37,284 nucleotides of DNA, from NCBI GenBank assembly GCA_026982475.1, contig JALSHB010000154.1, forward strand, positions 1 through 37,284, written 5' to 3'. Under the pieces are notes generated by a model that had not been told where the DNA came from, made no database searches, and saw only the letters and a program-made list of their open reading frames with translations. This DNA is from Chromatiales bacterium (lineage in GTDB: Bacteria; Pseudomonadota; Gammaproteobacteria; SZUA-152). Shown here in pieces: positions 1 to 7,995 of the stretch; positions within the stretch are counted from its first letter, which is position 1; every line of letters starts with the position of its first letter. A program made the position numbers and the translations under genes.

Positions 1-952
1 CCTTCTTTTTGACGGCGGCCTTCTTCTTCGTCACTGCCTTCTTTTTGACAGCGGCCTTCTTTTTTACCACCTTCTTCTTGGCGGCTTTCTTTTTGACGGC
101 GGCTTTTGTGGTGGTCTTCGTGGCCGATTTTCTGGCGGCCGCCTTTTTGCTCGCGGTTTTTTTCTTTGCCGTCATGGTCCTGGTCTCCTTTTTGGCGACG
201 GATGTTGCCTGAGTAGCGGGGCTGGGCTTGGTTTCGGTCTTTGCCACCATTTCTTTAACGGTTTGCTCAAACCGGGCGGTTTTTTCGTCGGATTTCATGC
301 TGCCGGGGAGCTTGTCGATGATGTCGCACAGCTGCTGGAAGATTTGATCGATGTCGCCACTGCCGTCGACGGTATATTGCTTGCCCTGTGCCTTGTAATA
401 GTCGATCAGCGGCGCCGTCTGCGCCTCGTAGACGCGCAGGCGATTGGTGATGGTGTCTTCGTTGTCGTCGGCCCGGTGGTGCAGCCTGCCGCCACAGACG
501 TCACACAGGCCGTCCATCTTCGGCGGTGAGGTGTAGATGTTGTACATCTGCCCGCAACTGCTGCAGGTGCGGCGACCGGCGATGCGCTGGATAAGCAGGT
601 CGAAGTCCACATCGATGAGGATGGCGGCCTCCAGCGGGCGGCCCAGTTTGTCGAGCATCGCGTCGAGGGCCCGGGCCTGGGGGATGTTGCGCGGGAAGCC
701 GTCGAGGATGAAGCCCTTTTTCGTGTCCGGTTCGGCCATGCGTTCCTCGATCATGTCGAGCACGATCTGGTCCGAGACCAGTTGGCCGGCATCCATGGCG
801 GCCTTGGCCTGCAGGCCAAGGGGTGTTTCCGCGGCGACGGCGGCGCGCAGCAGGTCACCGGTGGATATTTGTGGTACGCCATAGTGGCTGACCAGCTTCT
901 TGGCCTGGGTCCCCTTGCCAGACCCTGGCGCGCCAATCAGGACAATCCTCAT
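1..952 (-). CDS. adk: Adenylate kinase with Lys/Ala-rich histone H1-like C-terminal extension (3' end beyond window)
   Basis: Minus-strand reading from ATG at 952: MRIVLIGAPGSGKGTQAKKLVSHYGVPQISTGDLLRAAV...GFILDGFPRNIPQA...; LID-like CSSCGQMYN...CDVCGG. Frame stays open to base 2: ...KKKTASKKAAARKSATKTTTKAAVKKKAAKKKVVKKKAAVKKK. Absent from the ORF track because no stop lies in the window. Confidence 0.93.
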   Translation of the reverse strand, partial: MRIVLIGAPGSGKGTQAKKLVSHYGVPQISTGDLLRAAVAAETPLGLQAKAAMDAGQLVSDQIVLDMIEERMAEPDTKKGFILDGFPRNIPQARALDAMLDKLGRPLEAAILIDVDFDLLIQRIAGRRTCSSCGQMYNIYTSPPKMDGLCDVCGGRLHHRADDNEDTITNRLRVYEAQTAPLIDYYKAQGKQYTVDGSGDIDQIFQQLCDIIDKLPGSMKSDEKTARFEQTVKEMVAKTETKPSPATQATSVAKKETRTMTAKKKTASKKAAARKSATKTTTKAAVKKKAAKKKVVKKKAAVKKKAVTKKKAAVKKK

Positions 953-1012
953 GTCGGCCGTCTCCCATCGTCATGTCAGCAAACAGGTGTCGCTATTGCA
1001 TGCTGCTTGATC

Positions 1013-1048
1013 GTTGTCTAGGTTGTTGTCTAGGTTGTTGTCTAGGCG
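1013..1048. repeat. Three tandem copies of a 12-bp unit (GTTGTCTAGGTT)
   Basis: gttgtctaggtt gttgtctaggtt gttgtctaggcg, upstream of adk. Confidence 0.8.
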
Positions 1049-1311
1049 GTTATCCTGATAAACCTACCCTCATCAATATGGGCAAGTCAATGACGGGGGG
1101 TGGCCGTTTTGCACATTTTTGCTATTTTTTTCGTGCTGTCGTGGAAATGCACATGAAGCATATTCTATTGGCATAGAAAATCATTTTGTCCTTTTTTATG
1201 CGGATTTGCTGAATCGCCTGCTGCGGTTGTGCTAGCGTGACCGATGCAAGTTTTTTTGCGAGGTGGTGGTACAAACATATACAAGTTATCTGAATGGTAG
1301 GGAGTTGGCTC

Positions 1312-2589
1312 ATGGTGAAAAAATCGGCGAAAAAGAATGCCTTTTATGCGCAGTCGGGTGGCGTGACGGCGGTGATCAACGCCAGCGCCTGCGGTGTGAT
1401 CGAGACCGCACGCAAGAACAAGGGTCGAATCGGCAAGGTCTACGCCGGCCGCAATGGCATCATCGGCGCATTGACCGAAGACCTCATCGATACCAGCAAG
1501 GAGTCGGCGCGCGTCATCGCCGCCCTGCGCCATACGCCATCCGGGGCGTTTGGCTCGTGCCGTTACAAGCTCAAGGGCCTGGAGGAAAACCGCGCCGAGT
1601 ATGAGCGCCTCATCGAGGTCTTCGAGGCGCACAATATCGGTTACTTCTTCTATAATGGCGGCGGTGATTCCGCCGATACCTGCTTGAAGATTTCACAGCT
1701 TTCCAAAACGCTGGGTTATCCTATCCAGGCCATCCATGTTCCCAAGACGGTGGATAACGATCTGCCAATTACTGACAATTGCCCCGGCTTTGGTTCGGTG
1801 GCGAAATATGTGGCGGTGTCGATCCGCGAGGCGGCCTTCGATGTGGCCTCGATGGCCAAGACCTCGACCAAGGTGTTCGTCATGGAGGTGATGGGACGGC
1901 ATGCGGGCTGGATTGCGGCGGCGGGTGGCCTGGCGGCGGAGAACGAGGGGGATGCGCCGCACATCATTCTTTTCCCGGAGGTGGTGTTCAACGAGCGCGC
2001 ATTCCTTGCCCGAGTAAAAGAGTCGGTCAATAAATATGGTTACTGCGCGATCGTGGTTTCCGAGGGGGTGCGTGACAGTAAAGGCAAGTTTCTTGCCGAG
2101 GCGGGGGGCGTGGATGCCTTTGGCCACGCCCAGCTGGGTGGCGTGGCGCCGGTGGTGGCGCGGATGATCCAGAAAAAGCTGGGCTACAAGTACCACTGGG
2201 CGGTGGCGGACTATCTGCAGCGCGCGGCGCGGCATATCGCCTCGAAGACCGATGTGGAGCAGGCCTACGCGGTGGGCAAGGCGGCGGTGGAGATGGCGCT
2301 GGCGGGCAAGAATTCCGTGATGCCGGCCATCAAGCGCACCGCCAACAAGCCCTACCGTTGGAAGATTGGCGAGGCGCGTCTGGCCAAGGTGGCGAATGTG
2401 GAAAAGATGCTGCCGAAGAATTACATCAGCAAGGACGGTTTTCACATCACCCAGCGTTGCCGCACCTATCTGCAGCCGTTGATCCAGGGTGAGGATTATC
2501 CGCCCTTCAAGAATGGCCTGCCGCAATACGTGAAGCTGAAAAATGTGGCGGTGAAAAAGAAGCTGGTGAAAGCCTTCAAGGTTGCCTGA
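1312..2589 (+). CDS. pfp: Pyrophosphate-dependent 6-phosphofructokinase
   Basis: MVKKSAKKNAFYAQSGGVTAVINASACGVIE...NGGGDSADTCLKIS...PKTVDNDLPITDNCPGFGSVAKY; PFK family with PPi-type motifs. Start 1312 or 1294. Confidence 0.9.
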   Translation: MVKKSAKKNAFYAQSGGVTAVINASACGVIETARKNKGRIGKVYAGRNGIIGALTEDLIDTSKESARVIAALRHTPSGAFGSCRYKLKGLEENRAEYERLIEVFEAHNIGYFFYNGGGDSADTCLKISQLSKTLGYPIQAIHVPKTVDNDLPITDNCPGFGSVAKYVAVSIREAAFDVASMAKTSTKVFVMEVMGRHAGWIAAAGGLAAENEGDAPHIILFPEVVFNERAFLARVKESVNKYGYCAIVVSEGVRDSKGKFLAEAGGVDAFGHAQLGGVAPVVARMIQKKLGYKYHWAVADYLQRAARHIASKTDVEQAYAVGKAAVEMALAGKNSVMPAIKRTANKPYRWKIGEARLAKVANVEKMLPKNYISKDGFHITQRCRTYLQPLIQGEDYPPFKNGLPQYVKLKNVAVKKKLVKAFKVA

Positions 2590-2646
2590 ATCCGCAGGGT
2601 CAAGGATTGAAGCCGCTTGGGTTCATGTGTCATTGGACAAGGCTAG

Positions 2647-2929
2647 TACTCTTTCAAGGTAATAACACGGATTCAGTTGGTCTGTCAGCGTTCAGGGCAA
2701 GGCGCGCCTCGCAGCGAATGGGCCTTAGTCCTTTGCAAGAGGCGCACCAACAGTAGGCGCTTTAGGCGACGCCGCCATGGACGCTGACAGGCCAACCCTT
2801 CGGGCGCTCCTGTGGTGTCCCGCTGCTGCGTTGCAGTGCTTGACAAGGGCCAGGCCATTGCCTGCGCACTGCGCCTTGCCGCGAAACACCACAGGAACGC
2901 TGAAACCGTGTTATTACCTTGAAAGAGCA
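2647..2929. mobile_element. MITE-like non-autonomous element, copy 1 (about 283 bp), flanked by CTAG
   Basis: Left TACTCTTTCAAGGTAATAACACGGATTCAG, right CGGTTTCAG-type arm ending ...GTGTTATTACCTTGAAAGAGCA; CTAG at 2643-2646 and 2930-2933; right arm matches copy 2 at 11101-11202. Confidence 0.75.
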
Positions 2930-2969
2930 CTAGAAGTTCCTTGCACACCTCATCTGCGCTACAATCCGG

Positions 2970-3154
2970 CCACAACCAGTAGCGGAACTGGTCTGTGTAT
3001 GCTTGGGTGAAACAGGCAGCACGGATCGTATCGCTGGACAGCGTTCGTCCTGCCTTACGGAGCGAGGCCGGACGGCACCGCGCGATACCCTTGCAGATCA
3101 TCCGAGAGCATTGAGATTCGCTATCTGGAAAGGCCGACATGTCGGCCTTTTTTT
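2970..3154 (+). ncRNA. Candidate structured RNA of unknown family, ending at an intrinsic terminator
   Basis: -10-like TACAAT 2960-2965; ACCAGT/ACTGGT hairpin 2975-2992; GTATCGC (3028-3034) pairs with GCGATAC (3082-3088); GGAT (3023-3026) with ATCC (3100-3103); terminator 3129-3154. Confidence 0.45.
3129..3154 (+). terminator. Intrinsic terminator upstream of ppa
   Basis: AAAGGCCGACA/TGTCGGCCTTT perfect 11-bp palindromic stem followed by T tract. Confidence 0.85.
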
Positions 3155-3198
3155 GTTTGATTTGTAAATCGTTTTATTTCTCAGGAGAACAGAAAAGG

Positions 3199-3747
3199 AT
3201 GAGCCTCGACCGAGTCAGTTCCGGCAAAGATGTGCCCAACGACATCAATGTCATCATTGAAATCCCGTCCCACAGCGATCCGGTGAAATATGAAGTCGAT
3301 AAGGAAACCGGCGCCATGTTCGTCGACCGCTTCATGAACACCGCTATGTATTACCCCTGCAACTATGGTTACGTCCCTCACACCCTGTCCGAGGACGGCG
3401 ACCCGGTGGACGTGCTGGTGGTCACCCCCACGCCGCTGATCAGCGGTTCGGTGATCCGCTGCCGCCCGGTGGGCATGCTGAAGATGACCGACGAGTCCGG
3501 TATCGATGCCAAGATCCTCGCCGTGCCGGTGGACAAGCTGGCCGTGCAGTACCGTGGCGTGGAAAAGCTGGACGACCTGCCCCCCCTGCTACTGGAGCAG
3601 ATTGCCCATTTCTTTGCTCACTACAAGGATCTGGAGAGCAACAAGTGGGTAAAGATCGACGGCTGGGTAGGCACCGATGAGGCCAAGGCCGAAATCCTCG
3701 CCTCCGTGAAACGTTTCCAGACCGCCCCCGAGAAGCCCTGCTTCTGA
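3199..3747 (+). CDS. ppa: Inorganic pyrophosphatase (family I)
   Basis: [77 protein letters not shown]-like aggag upstream. Confidence 0.95.
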   Translation: MSLDRVSSGKDVPNDINVIIEIPSHSDPVKYEVDKETGAMFVDRFMNTAMYYPCNYGYVPHTLSEDGDPVDVLVVTPTPLISGSVIRCRPVGMLKMTDESGIDAKILAVPVDKLAVQYRGVEKLDDLPPLLLEQIAHFFAHYKDLESNKWVKIDGWVGTDEAKAEILASVKRFQTAPEKPCF

Positions 3748-3804
3748 GGCGAAAGCGACCGGCGGCGGGCGCGTGCCCGCCGCCGGCCCTGAGGGGGTGC
3801 CTGC

Positions 3805-4362
3805 ATGAAAGTCTGCATCGTTTCCGACAGTCACGACAACCGCCGCCTGCTGGAGATCGCCGTCAGGGACGCCAGGAAACGCGGCGCCGAGGCGGTGCTG
3901 CATTGTGGCGACGTGGTGGCCCCCACCACCCTGCGTGTTTTGCAGAAATACGGCCTGCCGGTGCATGTCATCCACGGCAACAACACCGGCGACCTGTACA
4001 ACATGGGCCAACTCGCCAATGAGCCGGACTCGGTGATCAACTACCATGGGCAGGACGTCGGCATCGAGCTGGCCGGACAACGCATCTTCATCGTCCACTA
4101 CCCCCACTACGCCCGCGCCATGGGCCTTACCGGCGACTGGGACCTGGTCTGCTGCGGCCACGATCACCGCGCCGAGATCGACACCATCGACACCATCACC
4201 GGCGGCACCACCGTATTCATCAATCCCGGCACCGTGGCCGGAATCGGCGCGCCACCCACCTATGTCATGGGCGACCTGGCGGCGCTGAGCTTCGAGATCC
4301 TCCCCGTACCCGTCGACCCCGGCATGGCCTACAACATGCCCCATGTCACCGCCCATACCTGA
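3805..4362 (+). CDS. Metallophosphoesterase, YfcE/MJ0936-like
   Basis: MKVCIVSDSHDN...VLHCGDV...VIHGNNTGD...CCGHDHRAEI...INPGTVAG motifs. Confidence 0.85.
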   Translation: MKVCIVSDSHDNRRLLEIAVRDARKRGAEAVLHCGDVVAPTTLRVLQKYGLPVHVIHGNNTGDLYNMGQLANEPDSVINYHGQDVGIELAGQRIFIVHYPHYARAMGLTGDWDLVCCGHDHRAEIDTIDTITGGTTVFINPGTVAGIGAPPTYVMGDLAALSFEILPVPVDPGMAYNMPHVTAHT

Positions 4363-4435
4363 GCCGTCAGTCCGGCGGCACGGCATCGCCGTCCGTCAGT
4401 AGTTGCTGCCAGCAGGCGGCCATTCCCCACCGGCG

Positions 4436-4502
4436 TGCGCCTTTGCGTTCTTTGCGTTGATTCACCATCCCGTGTCGCCGGCTGCGTGCGCATGAATTCA
4501 TC
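4436..4502. repeat. Dispersed intergenic repeat, copy A
   Basis: gcgcctttgcgttctttgcgttgattc...catcccgtgtcgccggctgcgtgcgcatgaattcat, similar to 26486-26563. Confidence 0.6.
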
Positions 4503-4574
4503 TAAAGCCGGGTCAGCCTCCCGGCATTCATCCCGTTGATGCACTCTCTGTGCTCTCTGCGCCGAATGGAAAAA

Positions 4575-4592
4575 AGTTAAGTAGACTTAACT
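4575..4592. promoter_or_regulatory. Palindromic operator candidate upstream of TetR gene
   Basis: AGTTAAGT-AG-ACTTAACT, perfect 8+2+8 palindrome about 25 bp upstream of the start at 4617. Confidence 0.7.
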
Positions 4593-4616
4593 ATTTTTCA
4601 GGACTAATCTTTTTTC

Positions 4617-5306
4617 ATGTCCAGCGATGACGGCCTGCGATTTGAAGACCTCCCCCTGCGCGAGCGCAAGCGCGCGCGTACCCGTCTTGCCTTGCTGGAT
4701 GCGCTGCTATCGCGTATCGGCCCTCGCAGCATCGAGCAGATTCCCGTCAAGGAGCTGTGCGCCGAGGTCGAGATCAGCGAGGTGACCTTTTTCAAGCATT
4801 TCCCCGCCAAGTCCGACCTGCTGACCTGGTTCATTCAGCTGTGGACCATTGAGATGGCCTGGCATGCGGATCAGGCCGTACGCGCGCAGGGCAGCGGCCT
4901 GGAGGCTGTCGGCGAAATCTTTGCACGCACGGCGCGGGACGCCACGCAGAATATCGACATCATGCTGGAGATCATCGCCCACCAGGCGCGCATGCCGAAG
5001 GATCTCGCCCTGCCTGGGGTGAGCACGGCGGAACGCCTGTTGCGATTCCCCGGCCTGGCCGGCGTGGAGTGCCTGCCCGCCGAGGGCCTGGACTCCATCC
5101 TGCCGCGTTTTCTGCACTCGGCCATCGAGCAGGGAGAGCTGCCGCCATCCAGCGACATCGCCAGCCTGACGCTGGCGTTGTCCTCGGTCTTTTTCGGCGT
5201 GCCGCTGTGCGTGGGCCGCCATGATCCCGCCGCCATTGCACCGCTGTATCGCCAGCAACTGGCCCTGGTGTGGGCCGGCGCCCGTAATGCACAAGGAGGC
5301 GCATGA
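4617..5306 (+). CDS. TetR/AcrR family transcriptional regulator
   Basis: RERKRARTRLALLDALLSRIGPRSIEQIPVKELCAEVEISEVTFFKHFPAKSDLLTWFI: TetR-type HTH. Confidence 0.9.
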   Translation: MSSDDGLRFEDLPLRERKRARTRLALLDALLSRIGPRSIEQIPVKELCAEVEISEVTFFKHFPAKSDLLTWFIQLWTIEMAWHADQAVRAQGSGLEAVGEIFARTARDATQNIDIMLEIIAHQARMPKDLALPGVSTAERLLRFPGLAGVECLPAEGLDSILPRFLHSAIEQGELPPSSDIASLTLALSSVFFGVPLCVGRHDPAAIAPLYRQQLALVWAGARNAQGGA

Positions 5307-6814
5307 TGAAACCGACAAGCAATCCACCCCTGAACGGGGTACTGCCTGGGGGTGACCGGGGAGGCGCGGCGTTGATGAATGTTCTGAGCCCCCGCCAGTG
5401 GCTGTTGCTGGGTGTGGTCTTCACGGCGCTGGTGGGCATGCGCTGGAACATCGGTTGGCTGGCCTGGGTGATGCCGGTGCCGTTCCTGCTCTACCTGCGT
5501 GCCGCGCAGGGCTGGCGGGCGCAGTTGTGGTTGCTCGCCGCCCTGCAGCTGGGCGTCTTTGTGCAAATTCTCAAGATGATCACGGAGCCCATACCCTGGC
5601 CGATGGCGGCGATGTTTTCCGTACCCCTGGCACTGGGAAGCTGGATTGCCTACGCGGGATTCGAGTGGCTGCGAAGGCGCCTGGGTGATGGCTGGGGGCT
5701 GCTGCTGTTTCCGTCCCTGGTGATCGCGCTCGAATGGTCGGGCTGGCGCTGGTCGGAATTCGGCTCCTGGGGTGCGCTGGCCAATACCCAGGTCGATAAT
5801 CTGCCGCTGTTGCAGATCACGGCCATCGCGGGCCTGGCCGGCCCGGCGCTGTTGCTTTCGCTGGTGGCGGCCTGGCTGGCGGTGATCCTCGCCGATGTCC
5901 GCCCCTCACGCTGGTGGCGCAGCGGAGTGGCCATCGCCCTGCTGGTGCTGGTGGCGCACGCCTGGGACAGTTACCGTCTGCACCAACCTTTGGCCGGCCC
6001 CCAGGTCACCGTGGCCGGTATCGTCAGTGACTTGGCGCTGGGCGCGGAGGGGATGCCGTCCGTGGAAAACTTGCAGGCCGGCACCGATGAACTCTTTTCA
6101 CGCACCCGGCTGGCGGCGCGACGCGGGGCGCGGCTGGTGGTATGGAATGAAGGGGCCACGGTTGTCTATCCCGCCGACGAAGCGGCCTTCCTGCGGCGCG
6201 GCGCCGAGCTGGCGCAGGCCGTCGGCGTGGATATCGTCATGGCCTATCTCGTGCCGCTGGACGGCATGACGACGTTCGAGAACAAGTATGTCTGGGTCAC
6301 CAGCGAAGGCGGCATCGCTGAAACCTACTTCAAGCACCATCCCGTTCCTGGAGAAGGTTCGATCAAGGGCACGGCGCCCCTGCGGGTACTGGACCGCCCC
6401 TATGGCCGTGTCGCGGGCGCGATTTGTTATGACTATGATTTTCCCGCCCTGGGTCTGAGTCACGCCCGCCTCGGCGCCGGGCTGGTGGTGGTGCCCTCCA
6501 GTGACTGGCAGGGCATCGACCCCTATCACACCCAGATGGCCAGCATCCGCGGTATCGAGGGTGGTTTTTCCGTGTTGCGGCCGGTGCGCTGGGCCACCAG
6601 CGGCGCCTTCGATGCCTACGGCCGCAGCCGCGCCAGCCTGAATCACTTCGAGGCCAATGACCGCATCATGCTGGCAACGTTGCCGGTGGAGGGGGTGCCG
6701 ACACTGTATGCCCGGATCGGTGATGCGCTGCCCGTGCTGGCGTTGCTGTTCGCCTTGCTGGCGGGTGTGCGGGCGGTGCTCGGCAGAGACAAGATAGAAG
6801 CAGACCGGGGTTGA
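5303..6814 (+). CDS. Lnt-like apolipoprotein N-acyltransferase/nitrilase-fold membrane protein
   Basis: Multiple N-terminal TM segments then nitrilase-like domain: VVWNEGATV (E), TYFKHHPVPGEG (K), GAICYDYDFPAL (C); start overlaps tetR stop. Confidence 0.8.
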   Translation: MMKPTSNPPLNGVLPGGDRGGAALMNVLSPRQWLLLGVVFTALVGMRWNIGWLAWVMPVPFLLYLRAAQGWRAQLWLLAALQLGVFVQILKMITEPIPWPMAAMFSVPLALGSWIAYAGFEWLRRRLGDGWGLLLFPSLVIALEWSGWRWSEFGSWGALANTQVDNLPLLQITAIAGLAGPALLLSLVAAWLAVILADVRPSRWWRSGVAIALLVLVAHAWDSYRLHQPLAGPQVTVAGIVSDLALGAEGMPSVENLQAGTDELFSRTRLAARRGARLVVWNEGATVVYPADEAAFLRRGAELAQAVGVDIVMAYLVPLDGMTTFENKYVWVTSEGGIAETYFKHHPVPGEGSIKGTAPLRVLDRPYGRVAGAICYDYDFPALGLSHARLGAGLVVVPSSDWQGIDPYHTQMASIRGIEGGFSVLRPVRWATSGAFDAYGRSRASLNHFEANDRIMLATLPVEGVPTLYARIGDALPVLALLFALLAGVRAVLGRDKIEADRG

Positions 6815-6859
6815 CGTGACGTGGCCCGGGTCGCCCTTGAAATTTCCGGCACGGCCAAT

Positions 6860-6880
6860 ATATTAGTGGTTCACTAATAT
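6860..6880. promoter_or_regulatory. Inverted repeat operator candidate upstream of thioredoxin gene
   Basis: ATATTAGTG-GTT-CACTAATAT, perfect 9+3+9. Confidence 0.65.
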
Positions 6881-6901
6881 CTAATATATGAGGGCCCCAC
6901 C

Positions 6902-7282
6902 ATGGTCGTGGAAGCAACAAAAGACAATTTCGCCGACATCATCGACAGCAACGACATCGTGGTCGTCGACTTCTGGGCACCCTGGTGCGGCCCCTGTCGG
7001 TCCTTCGCGCCCATCTTCGAGGCCGCCGCCGAGAGCCACAAGGACGGCGCCGCCTTCGTCAAGGTCAACACCGAGCAAGAGCAGGAGCTGGCGGCCCATT
7101 TCCAGATCCGCTCCATTCCCACCCTGATGGTGTTCCGCAACCAGATCGTGGTCTTCGCCCAGCCCGGCGTGCTGCCGGAAAGTGCGCTGGCGAAGCTGCT
7201 GGAAGAGGTCGAGGCGCTGGACATGGACGAGGTGCGCCGGGAGATCGCCCAACAGGAGCGGTGTGGACAGGCCCTGGCTTAG
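6902..7282 (+). CDS. Thioredoxin family protein
   Basis: VVDFWAPWCGPCRSFAPIFEAAA with CGPC active site; IRSIPTLMVF. Confidence 0.93.
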   Translation: MVVEATKDNFADIIDSNDIVVVDFWAPWCGPCRSFAPIFEAAAESHKDGAAFVKVNTEQEQELAAHFQIRSIPTLMVFRNQIVVFAQPGVLPESALAKLLEEVEALDMDEVRREIAQQERCGQALA

Positions 7283-7288
7283 ACCAGG

Positions 7289-7975
7289 TCAATACTGGCT
7301 TGTGGTGGTGTCCGCCGGCACCCTGGTCTTGTACTCGCTATCCTGACCCGTCAAGGGGTGGTATTTCCCAAAGGGGAGAACCGCTATCGCTGTGTTGTTC
7401 GCAATGCGTGCAACGGGCACGTAATCTTGCATGGCGGTTTTGATGGCGGTTTCTATCATTGCGGCCAATATGCCACTGTTACTGTTGCCGCTTGTATTGA
7501 TGACTTGGCGTCTGTATTCCTGCCAAAGCGTTGCGCCGGTATGGGTTGAAACCAGGTTGAACTTCAGGGCCACGGTGACATTTCCGCCGATTACATAGTA
7601 ATTTGTGTCCCATTCCTCGATATTGACGAACATTACGGCGTCGGCACCGAACATTTCGCGGAATTTTTCTGGCTTCACCTTGGAGATTTGGGCGCCGTCG
7701 TGTATCCCCTCATTGCGGAATATTCGTGTGGTTACCTCAATGGGGAAGACATAGTAGCCCGCGACTGCGAGTGGCTCGGCAATCGTTGACGCGTACAGGT
7801 CCGGCGCATCAGCTGCGGTACTCTGATTGATTGCTGGAACGACCAAAACCGCTACCGGTTTTTCTTCGTACATGTTGGGATAGGCTTGGCGCTTGGTCAG
7901 GTACTGAACATTGGGTGCGCAACCGAGCAGGGTTGAGATGGCGAACAAAGCGATGATTTGTTTGAGCTTGGACAT
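7289..7975 (-). CDS. DUF799 / GNA1162-family lipoprotein
   Basis: Lipobox LLGCAPNVQ; KPVAVLVVPAINQSTAADAPDLYASTIAEPLAVAGYYVFPIEV. Confidence 0.85.
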   Translation of the reverse strand: MSKLKQIIALFAISTLLGCAPNVQYLTKRQAYPNMYEEKPVAVLVVPAINQSTAADAPDLYASTIAEPLAVAGYYVFPIEVTTRIFRNEGIHDGAQISKVKPEKFREMFGADAVMFVNIEEWDTNYYVIGGNVTVALKFNLVSTHTGATLWQEYRRQVINTSGNSNSGILAAMIETAIKTAMQDYVPVARIANNTAIAVLPFGKYHPLTGQDSEYKTRVPADTTTSQY

Positions 7976-7995
7976 GACTGCTTCCTGTTACCGTA

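Noticed and set aside
9-212. 67-aa plus-strand ORF rich in Phe/Ala
   Set aside because: Antisense of the Lys/Ala-rich adk tail.
2685-3140. 151-aa minus-strand ORF containing LVLFQGNNTVSAFLWCFAARRSAQAMAW
   Set aside because: Same peptide appears at both MITE copies because it is translated TIR sequence; not a gene.
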